From Geomesophilobacter sediminis (lineage in GTDB: Bacteria > Desulfobacterota > Desulfuromonadia > Geobacterales > Geobacteraceae), in NCBI RefSeq assembly GCF_016458275.1, contig NZ_JAEMHM010000007.1, forward strand, positions 226,075 through 290,074: a DNA stretch of 64,000 nt, written 5' to 3'. Each line of letters opens with the position of its first letter. Position 1 is the first letter of the stretch. This document shows, piece after piece, positions 1 to 7,712 of the stretch. Made by a program: the position numbers and the translations under genes. The notes beneath the pieces were generated by a model, which was not told where the DNA came from, did no database searches, and saw only the letters and a list, made by a program, of their open reading frames with translations.

Positions 1-543
1 CATCTTGGCCTGCTCGTACTCCTGTTTGGCTCGCTCGTAGGCCGCCTTGTATTTCAGGAAGTCGTTGGGCGCCATGCTCTTCGAGTCGTAGAGCATCTTC
101 ATGCGGCGGTACTCGTCCTCGGCGCGCTCGAAGACGATCCGGGCCTGTTCCAAAAGCTCCGGCCGCGCCGAATGGACGGCTTTTCCCATGGCCGCCTGCG
201 CGTTAGCCACCTGTGCCGCCGCACCCTGCACCGACAGGTTGAAGTCGGTGGGGTCAATGCGCGCCAGGACCTCTCCCTTCTTCACGAAGTCCCCCTCGCG
301 GGGGCCGACGAAGACCACCTTCCCGGAAACCAGGAAGGAGACGTTGGCCGGCGCGTTGGGGGTGGTGACGGTGCCGCTCACCGAAATGGTTTCCTGCTCC
401 TGGGCCTTCTGCACCCTTCCTACCGTCACGGGGACGGGATCGCTGTTCGATGCCTTCTTCTGAGACTCGCTGCAGGCGGCCAGTGCCATTCCCAGTACGG
501 AAAGGCACGCGGCCCGGATTGCGGATCGGAAGCTCTTTGACAT
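1..543 (-). CDS. RND efflux periplasmic adaptor (HlyD/MFP family), lipoprotein, cut by window edge
   Basis: Only the first 181 codons are visible; the gene runs off the left edge. The N-terminus is a lipoprotein signal with lipobox LAAC (acylated Cys24). It is followed by the biotinyl-lipoyl-like half hairpin of membrane-fusion proteins (VSGKVVFVGPREGDFVKKG, then LARIDPTDF) and the start of a long alpha-helical hairpin rich in Ala, Glu and Arg. In this family the adaptor joins an inner-membrane RND pump to an outer-membrane channel; those partners would lie outside the window. A strong Shine-Dalgarno (AAAAGGAG) precedes the ATG. It is the third gene behind the sigma-54 promoter at 1411-1426, after the flavoprotein and the 25-residue peptide, so it is probably induced with them. 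The substrate cannot be read from the sequence. Confidence 0.9.
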   Translation of the reverse strand, partial: MSKSFRSAIRAACLSVLGMALAACSESQKKASNSDPVPVTVGRVQKAQEQETISVSGTVTTPNAPANVSFLVSGKVVFVGPREGDFVKKGEVLARIDPTDFNLSVQGAAAQVANAQAAMGKAVHSARPELLEQARIVFERAEDEYRRMKMLYDSKSMAPNDFLKYKAAYERAKQEYEQAKM

Positions 544-652
544 TGCAGATACTCCTTTTCTGTTAGTTGGCGTCTTGGCTTTATGTCCTGTGCCCGGCGG
601 TGGCGCTTCGAAAATGGTTTTGAGGGTCATTGAGTGACGCCGCGCGCCGCGC

Positions 653-730
653 TCACTTTTTCCTGGGTGTCAGTGCGACGACCGCAACCACGACCCAAAC
701 GACCACGGTAGCCGCAACTAAAAATTCCAT
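653..730 (-). CDS. 25-residue single-pass membrane micropeptide
   Basis: The short frame encodes MEFLVAATVVVWVVVAVVAL followed by TPRKK and a stop: one uninterrupted hydrophobic helix with a basic C-terminal tail, which predicts an inner-membrane anchor with the tail in the cytoplasm. A good ribosome-binding site (AGAGGA) sits in the 14-nt gap after the flavoprotein stop, and the RND adaptor gene follows about 110 nt later on the same strand. The gene is too short for normal gene callers. By analogy with AcrZ-like peptides it could be a small subunit or modulator of the adjacent RND pump, but that is inference from position only. The alternative is a chance hydrophobic frame; the ribosome-binding site and operon position argue against it. 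Confidence 0.55.
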   Translation of the reverse strand: MEFLVAATVVVWVVVAVVALTPRKK

Positions 731-744
731 GGTGTCCTCTCCCT

Positions 745-1374
745 TCAAAAACTGCGTGCCAGTTTCAACAGCCTCTGGCGGGCCGCTTCCTGTTCGGCTT
801 CCGGGCCTTTCTCGGGGGCGTCGTCATGGAGAAGCACCGTCTCCTGGTCCGTCACTCCGAGAACTTTCAGGATGGCGCGGAGGTACGGAACGCTTAGGTC
901 CTGCTCGCTGCCGAAGGGAACCGGCGGACCCGCATGCAGGTGCAGTGACCGACGCTGCAGCTTCGGAAGGATGCCTTCCATCCCTTCGGGGGTGTGACGG
1001 TAGGTACGGTTGGGAACGCAGACCGCGTCGACGTACATCTTGAATTCCGCCGGAAACCAGAGGTTGATGCTGTGGGTGACAAAGACGTACTTCTCGCACC
1101 GGGCGAACTGGTCCGCCAGGCGCCAGATCCGCGTGACCTTCCGCCGCTCCTCGTCCGAAAGGGCGACCGATTCCTCCTCCCGCAAGGTCCGCCTCCAGAC
1201 GTTCATCACGTCCTCGTCGGTCCGCTGCACGATGTCGCGGTACAGGTCGAGCACTTGCACCTCGTCCTGGGGATGCCAGCTCAGGTATTCGTCCAGGAAC
1301 TCCTGACCGAGAGAGAGGGTGCAGGATCGGTTTTGGGAGCTGAGATTGCAGGTGACATAGAGTAAATTGGTCAT
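745..1374 (-). CDS. FMN-dependent NAD(P)H oxidoreductase, AzoR/AcpD-type flavodoxin fold
   Basis: The 209-residue product begins MTNLLYVTCNL and has the SxxS-rich phosphate-binding start (NLSSQNRSCTLSLGQEFLDEY), the alternating beta/alpha pattern and the mid-protein NLWFPAEFKMYVDAV segment of FMN-dependent azoreductases/quinone reductases, including the usual length near 200. Such cytoplasmic enzymes do two-electron reductions of quinones, azo dyes or other electrophiles. The start was chosen at the ATG 8 nt behind AGGAGG rather than an in-frame ATG five codons upstream. It is the first gene of a sigma-54 operon with a micropeptide and an RND adaptor, opposite a GAF-domain activator, which suggests a reduce-and-export response to a toxic aromatic or quinone. 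Electron acceptor unknown. Confidence 0.8.
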   Translation of the reverse strand: MTNLLYVTCNLSSQNRSCTLSLGQEFLDEYLSWHPQDEVQVLDLYRDIVQRTDEDVMNVWRRTLREEESVALSDEERRKVTRIWRLADQFARCEKYVFVTHSINLWFPAEFKMYVDAVCVPNRTYRHTPEGMEGILPKLQRRSLHLHAGPPVPFGSEQDLSVPYLRAILKVLGVTDQETVLLHDDAPEKGPEAEQEAARQRLLKLARSF

Positions 1375-1410
1375 CGAAATCCTCCTCAAGAGCGATCTTG
1401 CCTTCCTTAT

Positions 1411-1426
1411 AGCGACATCCGTGCCA
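1411..1426 (-). promoter_or_regulatory. sigma-54 promoter of flavoprotein/micropeptide/RND operon
   Basis: On the minus strand the sequence is TGGCACGGATGTCGCT: a perfect -24 TGGCAC, a five-base gap and TCGCT against the -12 consensus TTGCT, with the invariant GG and GC ten bases apart. The predicted start is about 26 nt before the flavoprotein ATG, leaving room for the ribosome-binding site. Confidence 0.8.
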
Positions 1427-1483
1427 CCGCTCTATTGCCTGTAAATTAAGCATGTTAGGGGGCTGGCGTCGTGTGTGGTACTG

Positions 1484-1544
1484 TATTACGTAATTTTCGA
1501 TTGTGGTATGCCGGTAAACTGGAGTATGCTACGGCATGCCGTAA
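1484..1544. promoter_or_regulatory. Two upstream activator sites, shared with the hydrolase/mlaA promoter
   Basis: Site 1 starts TATTACGTAAT; site 2 is centred on the perfect 14-bp palindrome TACGGCATGCCGTA (1530-1543) and contains GGCATGCCGTAA. The first site begins 57 nt beyond the -24 box of the flavoprotein promoter and the two sites are 49 bp apart. Matching sites TATTCCGTAAT and GGCATATCGTGA lie 56 nt beyond the second sigma-54 promoter (5391-5406) and 48 bp apart. They are probable binding sites for the activator encoded next door. Confidence 0.65.
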
Positions 1545-1570
1545 TGGCGGGGAAGGGGGAGCTGCAACTG

Positions 1571-3166
1571 ATGGAAACGCAAGAGAAAGCAGGAGAGAAA
1601 CGGAGGGGGGCTGGAGAGGAGGCGATGGTAAGTCATGAGGACTTCGTCCGGGAGGTCTCGCTCAGGATCTGCTCCAGCCTTGACATAAAGGAGTCGCTGC
1701 GGAGCGCGTTCAATTACCTGAAGGAGCTCGTTCCCCTCGACTTGCTCAGCCTCATCTTCGTCGACGAGCGGCTCGGGGCGTTGCGGCGGATCGGTGAAGC
1801 GTTCGACACCGGCCAACCCCCGCCGGACGAGATTCTCCCGTTGCCGGAAGGGATGCTGGAAAAGCTCGCTGCGCGCAATTTTTCCAACCCTCTGGTCATC
1901 GATTATCGGGATGACCTATTCCGGGCTCTGGCACCGAAGGTCCAGCCGGAGGGGATTACCGATCTGCTGGTGCCGCTGCGCATCAACGGGAAGCTGGTCG
2001 GGGGATTGATCCTGCGTGCCCAAGGTGAGGACCAGTACCGCAGTGAGCACCGGGCGCTGGTGGGAAGCCTCGCCCAGCCCTTCGCGGTAGCCCTGGGCAA
2101 TGCGCTGGCCCACGAGGAGGTGCTCCGGTATCAGGCGGTCCTTTTGGACGACAAGCGCTTCCTGAACCGGGAGCTCAACCCGGCCGATTCGGACCAGATC
2201 ATCGGCGGCAGCACCGGGCTGCGCAACGTGATGGAGATGGTGAGCCAGGTGGCACCGCTCAACAACACGATCCTTTTGTTGGGGGAAACCGGGACCGGCA
2301 AGGAGGTGATCGCCAACGCCATCCACTTCTCCTCGTCGCGCAAAAACGGCCCGTTCATCAAGGTGAACTGCGGCGCCCTTCCGGAGAACCTGATCGACAG
2401 CGAGTTGTTTGGGCACGAAAAGGGGGCTTTCACGGGGGCCCACGCCGAAAGCAGGGGGCGGTTCGAGCGGGCGAACGGGGGGACCATCTTCCTCGATGAG
2501 ATCGGTGAGCTCCCGCCGACGGCACAGGTACGGCTGCTGCGCGTGCTGCAGACCCACGAGATCGAGCGGGTCGGGGGAAAACGGACCATCCCGGTCGACC
2601 TTCGTGTCGTCGCGGCGACGCATCGCAACCTGCGGGATATGGTGGCCGAGGGTAGGTTTCGCGAGGACCTCTGGTACCGGCTGAGCAGCTTCCCGATCAT
2701 GGTCCCGCCGCTGCGGCTGCGCAAGGAGGACGTCCCCGCGCTGACGCGCCACTTCGTCGAGGTCAAGAGCCGGGAACTGGGTATCCTGGCCCCCCCAACC
2801 ATCGCACCGGGGGCGCTTTTGCGGCTGACCGAGTACGACTGGCCCGGAAACGTCCGGGAGTTGGAGAACCTGGTGGAGCGCGAGCTGATCCTGCACCATC
2901 GCGGGCCGTTGACCTTCGACCTGGCCCTGCCGCGTCAGGAGCAAAAGAGCTGCTCCGCCCCCGCCCCCGGCGCGGGTTCACTCTATCCGTTCAACCTGGA
3001 CGAGGCGATGGCGGTGCACATCACCGAGGTACTCAAGGTGACCCAGGGGAAGATCCACGGGCCGGGAGGTGCGGCGGAACTGATGGGCATCAACGCCAAC
3101 ACGCTCCGCACGCGGATGGAAAAGCTGGGCATTCCCTTTCCCCGCCAAGCACCCAGGAAACGTTGA
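1571..3166 (+). CDS. Sigma-54-dependent transcriptional activator, GAF-AAA+-Fis (FhlA/NorR type)
   Basis: The protein has an N-terminal GAF-like sensor region (about residues 20-190), an AAA+ ATPase with Walker A GETGTGKE (near 237), the sigma-54 contact loop GAFTGA (near 284), Walker B GGTIFLDEIGE, and a C-terminal Fis helix-turn-helix (GGAAELMGINANTLRTRM). There is no receiver domain, so a ligand or redox state bound by GAF is the likely signal. The open frame extends to 1475, but that stretch overlaps the activator-site palindromes, so a later start is preferred; 1571 has GGGGGAG upstream and 1625 (MVSHEDF) is equally possible. It lies between two sigma-54 operons with matching upstream sites and is the obvious regulator of both. 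The inducer cannot be read from sequence. Confidence 0.9.
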   Translation: METQEKAGEKRRGAGEEAMVSHEDFVREVSLRICSSLDIKESLRSAFNYLKELVPLDLLSLIFVDERLGALRRIGEAFDTGQPPPDEILPLPEGMLEKLAARNFSNPLVIDYRDDLFRALAPKVQPEGITDLLVPLRINGKLVGGLILRAQGEDQYRSEHRALVGSLAQPFAVALGNALAHEEVLRYQAVLLDDKRFLNRELNPADSDQIIGGSTGLRNVMEMVSQVAPLNNTILLLGETGTGKEVIANAIHFSSSRKNGPFIKVNCGALPENLIDSELFGHEKGAFTGAHAESRGRFERANGGTIFLDEIGELPPTAQVRLLRVLQTHEIERVGGKRTIPVDLRVVAATHRNLRDMVAEGRFREDLWYRLSSFPIMVPPLRLRKEDVPALTRHFVEVKSRELGILAPPTIAPGALLRLTEYDWPGNVRELENLVERELILHHRGPLTFDLALPRQEQKSCSAPAPGAGSLYPFNLDEAMAVHITEVLKVTQGKIHGPGGAAELMGINANTLRTRMEKLGIPFPRQAPRKR

Positions 3167-3269
3167 ATCAGACCGGGTGCTCGATCTTCATCATTATTAA
3201 CGAGGTAGAAGTCGAGCGTTTCCAAACTGAAACTACCTTCGACTGCCAATGGAGGGGGACGGGAACGTC

Positions 3270-4034
3270 TCACCTGATAGTTCTCAACTCCCGCTGCTGA
3301 CTGGAGAGATAGCGGACCATGTAGTATTCGAACGGGTAGTCGCTTTCGAAATAGCGGAAGCTTTCCCGGTAACGGAGATCTATGGTCTCCAAGCCGGTCG
3401 TACCCGCCTCGATCTCGGTTCGAGCACCAGTCCCGCCGAACGGATCGGCGGCATTGGCGATCGCCCAACGCACCGCGCCATCGGCCGCAAAGCCTGTTGC
3501 ACTGCGGACCGTGTTGGGCCCCAGGATCGGCAACACCAAGTAGGGCCCAGTCCCCACCCCCCACGTTTCGAGGGTGTGGTCGAAGTCCTCGTTTTCGCGC
3601 CGCATGCCCAAGGAGGTAGCGGGGTCGAATAGACCGCCGATACCGATGGTCGCGTTGGTCACGAAGCGCCCCAAGGTCACCAGCGATTTCTTTCCCTTCG
3701 CCTGCAGCACGCAGTTGTAGAAGGTCCGGATCTCGCGGAGGTTGGCGAAAAAGTTGCTGACGCCGGTCCGGGCGAAACCGGGGACCGCCGTCTCGTAGGC
3801 GCCCACCACCGGGAGGAGGACGTAGCGGTCCGCCTCGTAGTTGAACTTGTACATGCTCCGGTTGAACCCTTCCCACGGGTCGGGGGTCCGCGACACCATC
3901 TCGTCGTCGCGGAATTCGTCCACCGTGTGCATCGGCCGCTCCTCACCGGGGAGGAGCGCTGGGCGCGCGGCGCAGCCGGAGAAGTTCAGGGCCAGCACCA
4001 GGATCAGGATCGTTTTGATCACGCGGTCACGCAT
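3270..4034 (-). CDS. mlaA: MlaA (VacJ) family outer-membrane lipoprotein
   Basis: The 254-residue protein has a lipoprotein signal ending NFSGC (acylated Cys21) and the MlaA core: DPWEGFNRSMYKFNYEADRY, GVSNFFANLREIRTFYNCVLQ, RFVTNATIGIGGLFDPAT and the GVGTGPYLVLPILGP signature. MlaA family proteins remove mislocalised phospholipids from the outer leaflet of the outer membrane and hand them to periplasmic MlaC. No mlaBCDEF genes are in the window. It follows the periplasmic hydrolase by 10 nt with its own GGAGG site, so the two are co-transcribed from the sigma-54 promoter upstream of the hydrolase. The pairing suggests a joint role in outer-membrane lipid handling under stress, which is inference. 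Confidence 0.9.
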   Translation of the reverse strand: MRDRVIKTILILVLALNFSGCAARPALLPGEERPMHTVDEFRDDEMVSRTPDPWEGFNRSMYKFNYEADRYVLLPVVGAYETAVPGFARTGVSNFFANLREIRTFYNCVLQAKGKKSLVTLGRFVTNATIGIGGLFDPATSLGMRRENEDFDHTLETWGVGTGPYLVLPILGPNTVRSATGFAADGAVRWAIANAADPFGGTGARTEIEAGTTGLETIDLRYRESFRYFESDYPFEYYMVRYLSSQQRELRTIR

Positions 4035-4044
4035 GTCTTGCCTC

Positions 4045-5343
4045 CTACCACGTCGACGACCGCAGACGGTCGATGAGAAAGGCCATGTTGTCGCGGTATT
4101 CCATGTTTCCCAGGTGGCCGCCGCAGGGATAGACCTTCAGGCGGGGTCCGAATACCCGGCGCAGGTAGTCGACCTCGTCGGGAGCGAGGATGAAGTCGTC
4201 CTCGTTGGTGATCACCCCCACCTTCCCGGAGGTGGCGAGGTAGCTTTCAATGCTCTGGATGCTCAAGGCCTCGATCAGGTCCTCCCTGGTGAGGCCGGGG
4301 TCCCGGTTCTGGAAATAGGGGACGAAGTACTCGTTGAAGTAGTCCAGAAAAGAGAGATGGAGGGAGGCCCAGAAGTAGTCACTGAGCGAATCGCTGTTTT
4401 TCAGAACCCGGTTCGCCGGCACGACGTACCCGCCCCGGGTCATGACATCGGAGACGAAGATCATCCCGGCGCAGCTGATGCGGAAGGAGACCGCGATCGC
4501 CCCCCCCGATTCGTCCCGGTCCATGAGGTGCGCCTGGTACGCCGCGTACAAAAAATCGTCGTCGATGGCGACGAAGTCCCCCTTGCGGTAGAAATCGGTG
4601 GCTTTGGCAATGACCCGGTTGTAGAACGCTCCGATCCTTCTGGCCCCCCCGGGGATGCGGTCTAAAAGCACCTCGATCCGAGAAACCGATCTGTAGAGGC
4701 TTACCGCCGGATTAAGCATCAGCACCCGGCGGAAATTGAAGAGCTTGCGCTCGTCGTCGAGCTTCGCCACGAAGGCCGCCTCCGTCCCCCCGAGACTGTA
4801 TCCCGCCAGCAGGAAGTCGGAGACCTCGATCCGCCCCTGGCACTGCTTCCAGATCTGCTCCATCACCCGGTACAGGTCGGCGGCATCTTCCGGGAGGAGC
4901 CCGGGGACATGGGTCGTGGAGGCGTCGATGATGAAGTTGGGAAAGGTCGGGGAGGGAAGTCCGATCACGTGGAAGCCGGCACGGTACAGGTTTTCCATGA
5001 GCGCGACCATCTTCGCCGTCTTGCTGCTGGAGCCGGTCCCGGCGATGAGGAAGACCAGGGGGGCCTTGTGGTCCTGGAACGCCACGGTGTAGCGCAGCCC
5101 CCGGTCGTAGAAGAAGATCTCAGGCTTCTTCGGATCCGTCTCCAGGAGTCTGTTCTGCAGTGGGACTTCCCCGGCGACCTTTACCCGGAGCGGCTTCGGG
5201 GTCCCCAAAATGCTGGCGGCATAGGCATCGCCAATCGGATAGCCGTAGCCGCTCTCCTCTCCCCGGGCACCTGCCGGAAGCAACAGGAACGCCCCGAGGA
5301 GAAGCCCGCACCAGCTTTTGATCCTTGAACCGCTCTTTCTCAC
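4045..5343 (-). CDS. Secreted alpha/beta-hydrolase-fold protein paired with MlaA
   Basis: The 432-residue product starts at GTG behind GGAGGGGAGG. Residues 1-28 look like a Sec signal peptide (hydrophobic GLLLGAFLLLPAGARG). An alpha/beta-hydrolase core follows: strand PLVFLIAGTGSSSKT, a further strand-helix unit around GLPSPTFPNF, and the nucleophile elbow GYSLGG with Ser183. Candidate acid and His residues lie near the C-terminus (NEDDFIL, CGGHLGN). The mature protein should be periplasmic or outer-membrane-associated. Neighbouring mlaA suggests a lipase, phospholipase or acyl-transfer role, but no specific family name is recognised and the substrate is unknown. Expression is probably sigma-54 dependent. 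Confidence 0.75.
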   Translation of the reverse strand: MRKSGSRIKSWCGLLLGAFLLLPAGARGEESGYGYPIGDAYAASILGTPKPLRVKVAGEVPLQNRLLETDPKKPEIFFYDRGLRYTVAFQDHKAPLVFLIAGTGSSSKTAKMVALMENLYRAGFHVIGLPSPTFPNFIIDASTTHVPGLLPEDAADLYRVMEQIWKQCQGRIEVSDFLLAGYSLGGTEAAFVAKLDDERKLFNFRRVLMLNPAVSLYRSVSRIEVLLDRIPGGARRIGAFYNRVIAKATDFYRKGDFVAIDDDFLYAAYQAHLMDRDESGGAIAVSFRISCAGMIFVSDVMTRGGYVVPANRVLKNSDSLSDYFWASLHLSFLDYFNEYFVPYFQNRDPGLTREDLIEALSIQSIESYLATSGKVGVITNEDDFILAPDEVDYLRRVFGPRLKVYPCGGHLGNMEYRDNMAFLIDRLRSSTW

Positions 5344-5390
5344 CTCGGCCTCCCCTCCACGTTCTTTGGTACCTGCGTCTCGCTCATTAA

Positions 5391-5406
5391 TGCTATAAGA
5401 GTGCCA
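5391..5406 (-). promoter_or_regulatory. sigma-54 promoter of the hydrolase/mlaA operon
   Basis: Minus-strand sequence TGGCACTCTTATAGCA: perfect -24 TGGCAC, five-base gap, TAGCA for TTGCA; GG and GC are ten bases apart. The predicted start is about 36 nt before the GTG of the hydrolase gene. Confidence 0.75.
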
Positions 5407-5462
5407 GTCAAAAAAGCCTTGATTACACTGCGTTAGCGGGCGGGCGTCGCCGGCTTTTTCGT

Positions 5463-5522
5463 TATTCCGTAATCGTCATTGCGGAATACCGTGAAGCGTC
5501 GAGGCGCTATGGCATATCGTGA
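5463..5522. promoter_or_regulatory. Two upstream activator sites for the hydrolase/mlaA promoter
   Basis: Site 1 is an inverted repeat, TATTCCGTAAT - CGTC - ATTGCGGAATA, whose 11-bp arms match at 10 positions. Site 2, GGCATATCGTGA, begins 48 bp further upstream. Sequence, order and spacing match the pair at 1484-1544. This dyad and the sigma-54 promoter account for most of the gene-free stretch 5344-5695. Confidence 0.65.
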
Positions 5523-5695
5523 GCGGCGACGGTGGAACGGGCGGATAGGAGCGGGGACCGTTGGGAAAACTGAGCGCACTGAGGAAAAAAGATTAGGGCC
5601 TCTCTTGCAAGACGGGAAGAAAAGTGTAGGTATATAAGCCGAAAATAATAAGGCCGGTCCAATGCCGGCTCAGCAAATGCCTGAGGAGGTGCCCT

Positions 5696-6355
5696 ATGAA
5701 CGCACAGATACCCGTTCCCACGCTGCTCAACCTGAACAGCCTGGCCTCGCTCGGTCCCGCGGAGGCCGTGGCCCTCAAAAACGATGTCATCAAGGCGCTC
5801 ACCGATCACCCCTTCTTCAAGGATATACCGCTCGCCCCTTTGGCCGCGGCGGGTACGAACCTTGAGGAAAGCGTCCGCCTCACCAGCGCGAGAGACCACT
5901 CCAACATCCCGTCCCGTAACATGCATCTTGCGGATGTCATCAAGGAGCTCACCAGGATCGGCTTCCATGTTCAACTGCAGGCAATGGAGGACGAAAGCCA
6001 GTTGCACACCACGGCCCTTCCCATCGCGGAGCGCCGCACCAGGACTTTGAAGGGAGGTCGGGCGGCCCTGACGGCGCTTACCGGGTTCGAGGCGATAAAC
6101 CTCGACGAACCAGGCGCCGCCCTGCTCAACGCCGACAGCCAGGCCGACGCCTTCGGGTACCAGTTCCAATTCACCAAACTGGACCCCGCGGTTGAGGAGA
6201 ATTGGATCGACGATGCTCCCGTTCCCCATCGGGGGTGCAAGAAGATCGTGATCCAGGGACTCGATTCCCTCTGCAGATACTCCTTCCGAGGCAGAGCGAT
6301 CGGGGACGACGGGGCCGGTCCCTGGGGCAAACCGGTAACCATACCGGTTACCTGA
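5696..6355 (+). CDS. Unrecognised 219-residue protein with a fibronectin-III-like C-terminal end
   Basis: The start has a strong ribosome-binding site (GAGGAGG). There is no signal peptide or membrane segment. The N-terminal half is mostly helical (ALKNDVIKALTDHP, ADVIKELTRIGFHVQLQAM). The last 30 residues (CRYSFRGRAIGDDGAGPWGKP) resemble the final strands of a fibronectin type III domain (YxxRAxxxxGxGPWS), although a whole domain is not evident. The gene stands alone between the activator-site region and a decayed repeat region. Short helical proteins ending this way recur in Geobacter genomes as hypothetical proteins, as far as I recall. Function unknown. Confidence 0.7.
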   Translation: MNAQIPVPTLLNLNSLASLGPAEAVALKNDVIKALTDHPFFKDIPLAPLAAAGTNLEESVRLTSARDHSNIPSRNMHLADVIKELTRIGFHVQLQAMEDESQLHTTALPIAERRTRTLKGGRAALTALTGFEAINLDEPGAALLNADSQADAFGYQFQFTKLDPAVEENWIDDAPVPHRGCKKIVIQGLDSLCRYSFRGRAIGDDGAGPWGKPVTIPVT

Positions 6356-6475
6356 CCCAAAACGGCGACGGGCTCCACGATGGAGCCCGTCGTCTCACCC
6401 GAACCGGAGGCCACCCCACAGCAAGGCTCCCTCACGGTAACAGCGCAAACCAGCAGCGAACCTCAACACCGTCCT

Positions 6476-7055
6476 AAGAAGCAGATGGCGCCTCGTATTT
6501 TTCCCACCTCAGCTCCGTATTATCGGAGATCATCTCGTTATTATCGAACGCCTCGTCCTTATTAGCTGACCATGCCTCGCTATTATCGACCGCCCCTTCC
6601 GTAATAACGGAGGCCACCTCCTTGTTATCCACCACCCCGTCTTAACTAACGAAGGGTACCTCGCTCTTATCGACCATCCCCTCCTTAATACCTGAGGACA
6701 CCTCGTATTTATCCCACGCCACCTCCTTGATAGCGGAGGGTCCCTCGCTATTAGCCCCAGCCTCGTCCCGGACAGGGGAGAAAGGTTCGCTATCGGTCCC
6801 CCCCCCTTACTTACCAAGGGAGAAGATCCCCTGACGATCCACCACCGCCTCCTCGACGGCGCAGGGCGCCTCGTTGTTTTCGACCCAGCCATCCTTAATA
6901 ACGGAGGGCATCCCCGTACTTCCCCACACCACCCCGTCACCCTCGGACCCAAGGTCCTTCCTTTCGGCCACCACGTCCATAACAGGGGAGGGGGCCTCGC
7001 CGTTATGGACCGCCCCTTCCTCACTACCGGATGTCAAAGCGCCGGAAGAGTTCAT
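6476..7055 (-). pseudogene. Decayed array of a 42-bp (14-codon) repeat in one minus-strand frame
   Basis: Read on the minus strand from the ATG of MNSSGALTSGSEEG, a single frame runs through the stretch and repeats a 14-residue motif of the form GxVDNxExPSVIxE (examples: SVITEGAVDNSEAWS, SAIKEVAWDKYEVSSGIKEG, VDKSEVPFVS). The period is 42 bp and each unit is made of two diverged 21-bp halves. The frame is preserved over about 13 units but carries stops (the first after SLGK at 6807, then after PFVS and PSAS). The reading frame is held by the repeat even where sequence has drifted, so it once encoded protein or arose from in-frame expansion. It begins just after the stop of the chemoreceptor remnant. 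No function can be assigned. Confidence 0.6.
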
Positions 7056-7059
7056 CGCA

Positions 7060-7257
7060 TCACTGCAGCCGGAACCGCTCCACCACTGCTTTCAGCCCTA
7101 CGGCCAGTCGGGCCAGCTGGTTCACCGCCTCCGCTTCCTCGTGTGAGGTGACGGAGGTCATGGTGGCGACACTGGTGATCTGATGGCTGTTGTTGATCTC
7201 GCCGATGGTCGCCGTCTGTTCCTCGACCGCCACCGCGATCTGGATCGCGATTTCCGG
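7060..7257 (-). pseudogene. Chemoreceptor (MCP) C-terminal remnant
   Basis: The frame encodes the last 65 residues of a methyl-accepting chemotaxis protein: IQIAVAVEEQTATIGEINNS, then EAEAVNQLARLAVGLKAVVE and RFRLQ before the stop. This is the standard end of the cytoplasmic helical hairpin, including the post-hairpin EEQTATxxEI region. Nothing upstream resembles the rest of the receptor: a stop lies directly before the fragment, and the DNA then runs into the integrase fragment. The gene has lost its sensor, HAMP and most of its signalling domain and is not functional. Confidence 0.75.
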
Positions 7258-7320
7258 TTACCTGCCGTCACGGGTTATTGTAATGGCACGGGATGCCCGT
7301 CTGTCCTGAACCTCAATTGC

Positions 7321-7650
7321 TCAAAGCAAGAGTGACTTCCATAGTCGTAGTAGGAGCTCCGAAGCGGTTTTCCTCTGGAGTATGGTGTAAAGGCGCTCCT
7401 GGGCCTGGGTCGGTGAGAGCACCCCGATCCGAAGGAGGGTGAAAACCTCCTGCGTTTCTTGCACGTAGGGGTTCACTTCCGTCTGCGCGAGCTTCCGGTC
7501 CTTCGTCTTCAGCGATTTGATCAGCTCGGGGGAGGGGATTGCCTGGAGGAGATCCTGCGGGATTTTGATGCGGAAATGAAACGTACCACGGCGTCGATAA
7601 AGATACCTTGCGTACCCCCGTTGTGGTGCAACTTGTGGGTACACAGTGGT
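7321..7650 (-). pseudogene. N-terminal fragment of a tyrosine integrase (DUF6538-like) beside tRNA-Sec
   Basis: The frame contains YARYLYRRRGTFHFRIKIPQ, then DLLQAIPSPELIKSLKTKDRKLAQTEV, which is the N-terminal arm-type domain (Y-L-x-R-R-x-G-x-[YF]-x-F-R-x-x-[IV]-P, then x-S-L-x-T-x-D-x-x-x-A) typical of many island integrases. It stops after about 110 residues, and neither the core-binding nor the catalytic R-H-R-Y region follows. It lies immediately downstream of the tRNA-Sec gene in the same orientation, the usual place for an integrase of an element inserted at that tRNA. The frame is open through the tRNA itself, so the true start is uncertain (possibly the GTG near 7650). It is read as the stump of a lost genomic island. 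Confidence 0.65.
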
Positions 7651-7712
7651 CAATTCTTTCGGTGCCGCAAATTTAGCCGTAATTTCAGTGAGATGCAGAC
7701 TTGGGGCTGAGT

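Noticed and set aside
1475..1570. Earlier start for the GAF activator
   Set aside because: The extra codons coincide with the activator-site palindromes and have no ribosome-binding site or family similarity.
6530..7024. 164-codon Arg/Trp/Pro-rich minus-strand frame across the 42-bp repeats
   Set aside because: It is another frame of the repeat array; its product is implausible and the Asp/Glu/Val frame fits the repeat unit better, despite its stops.
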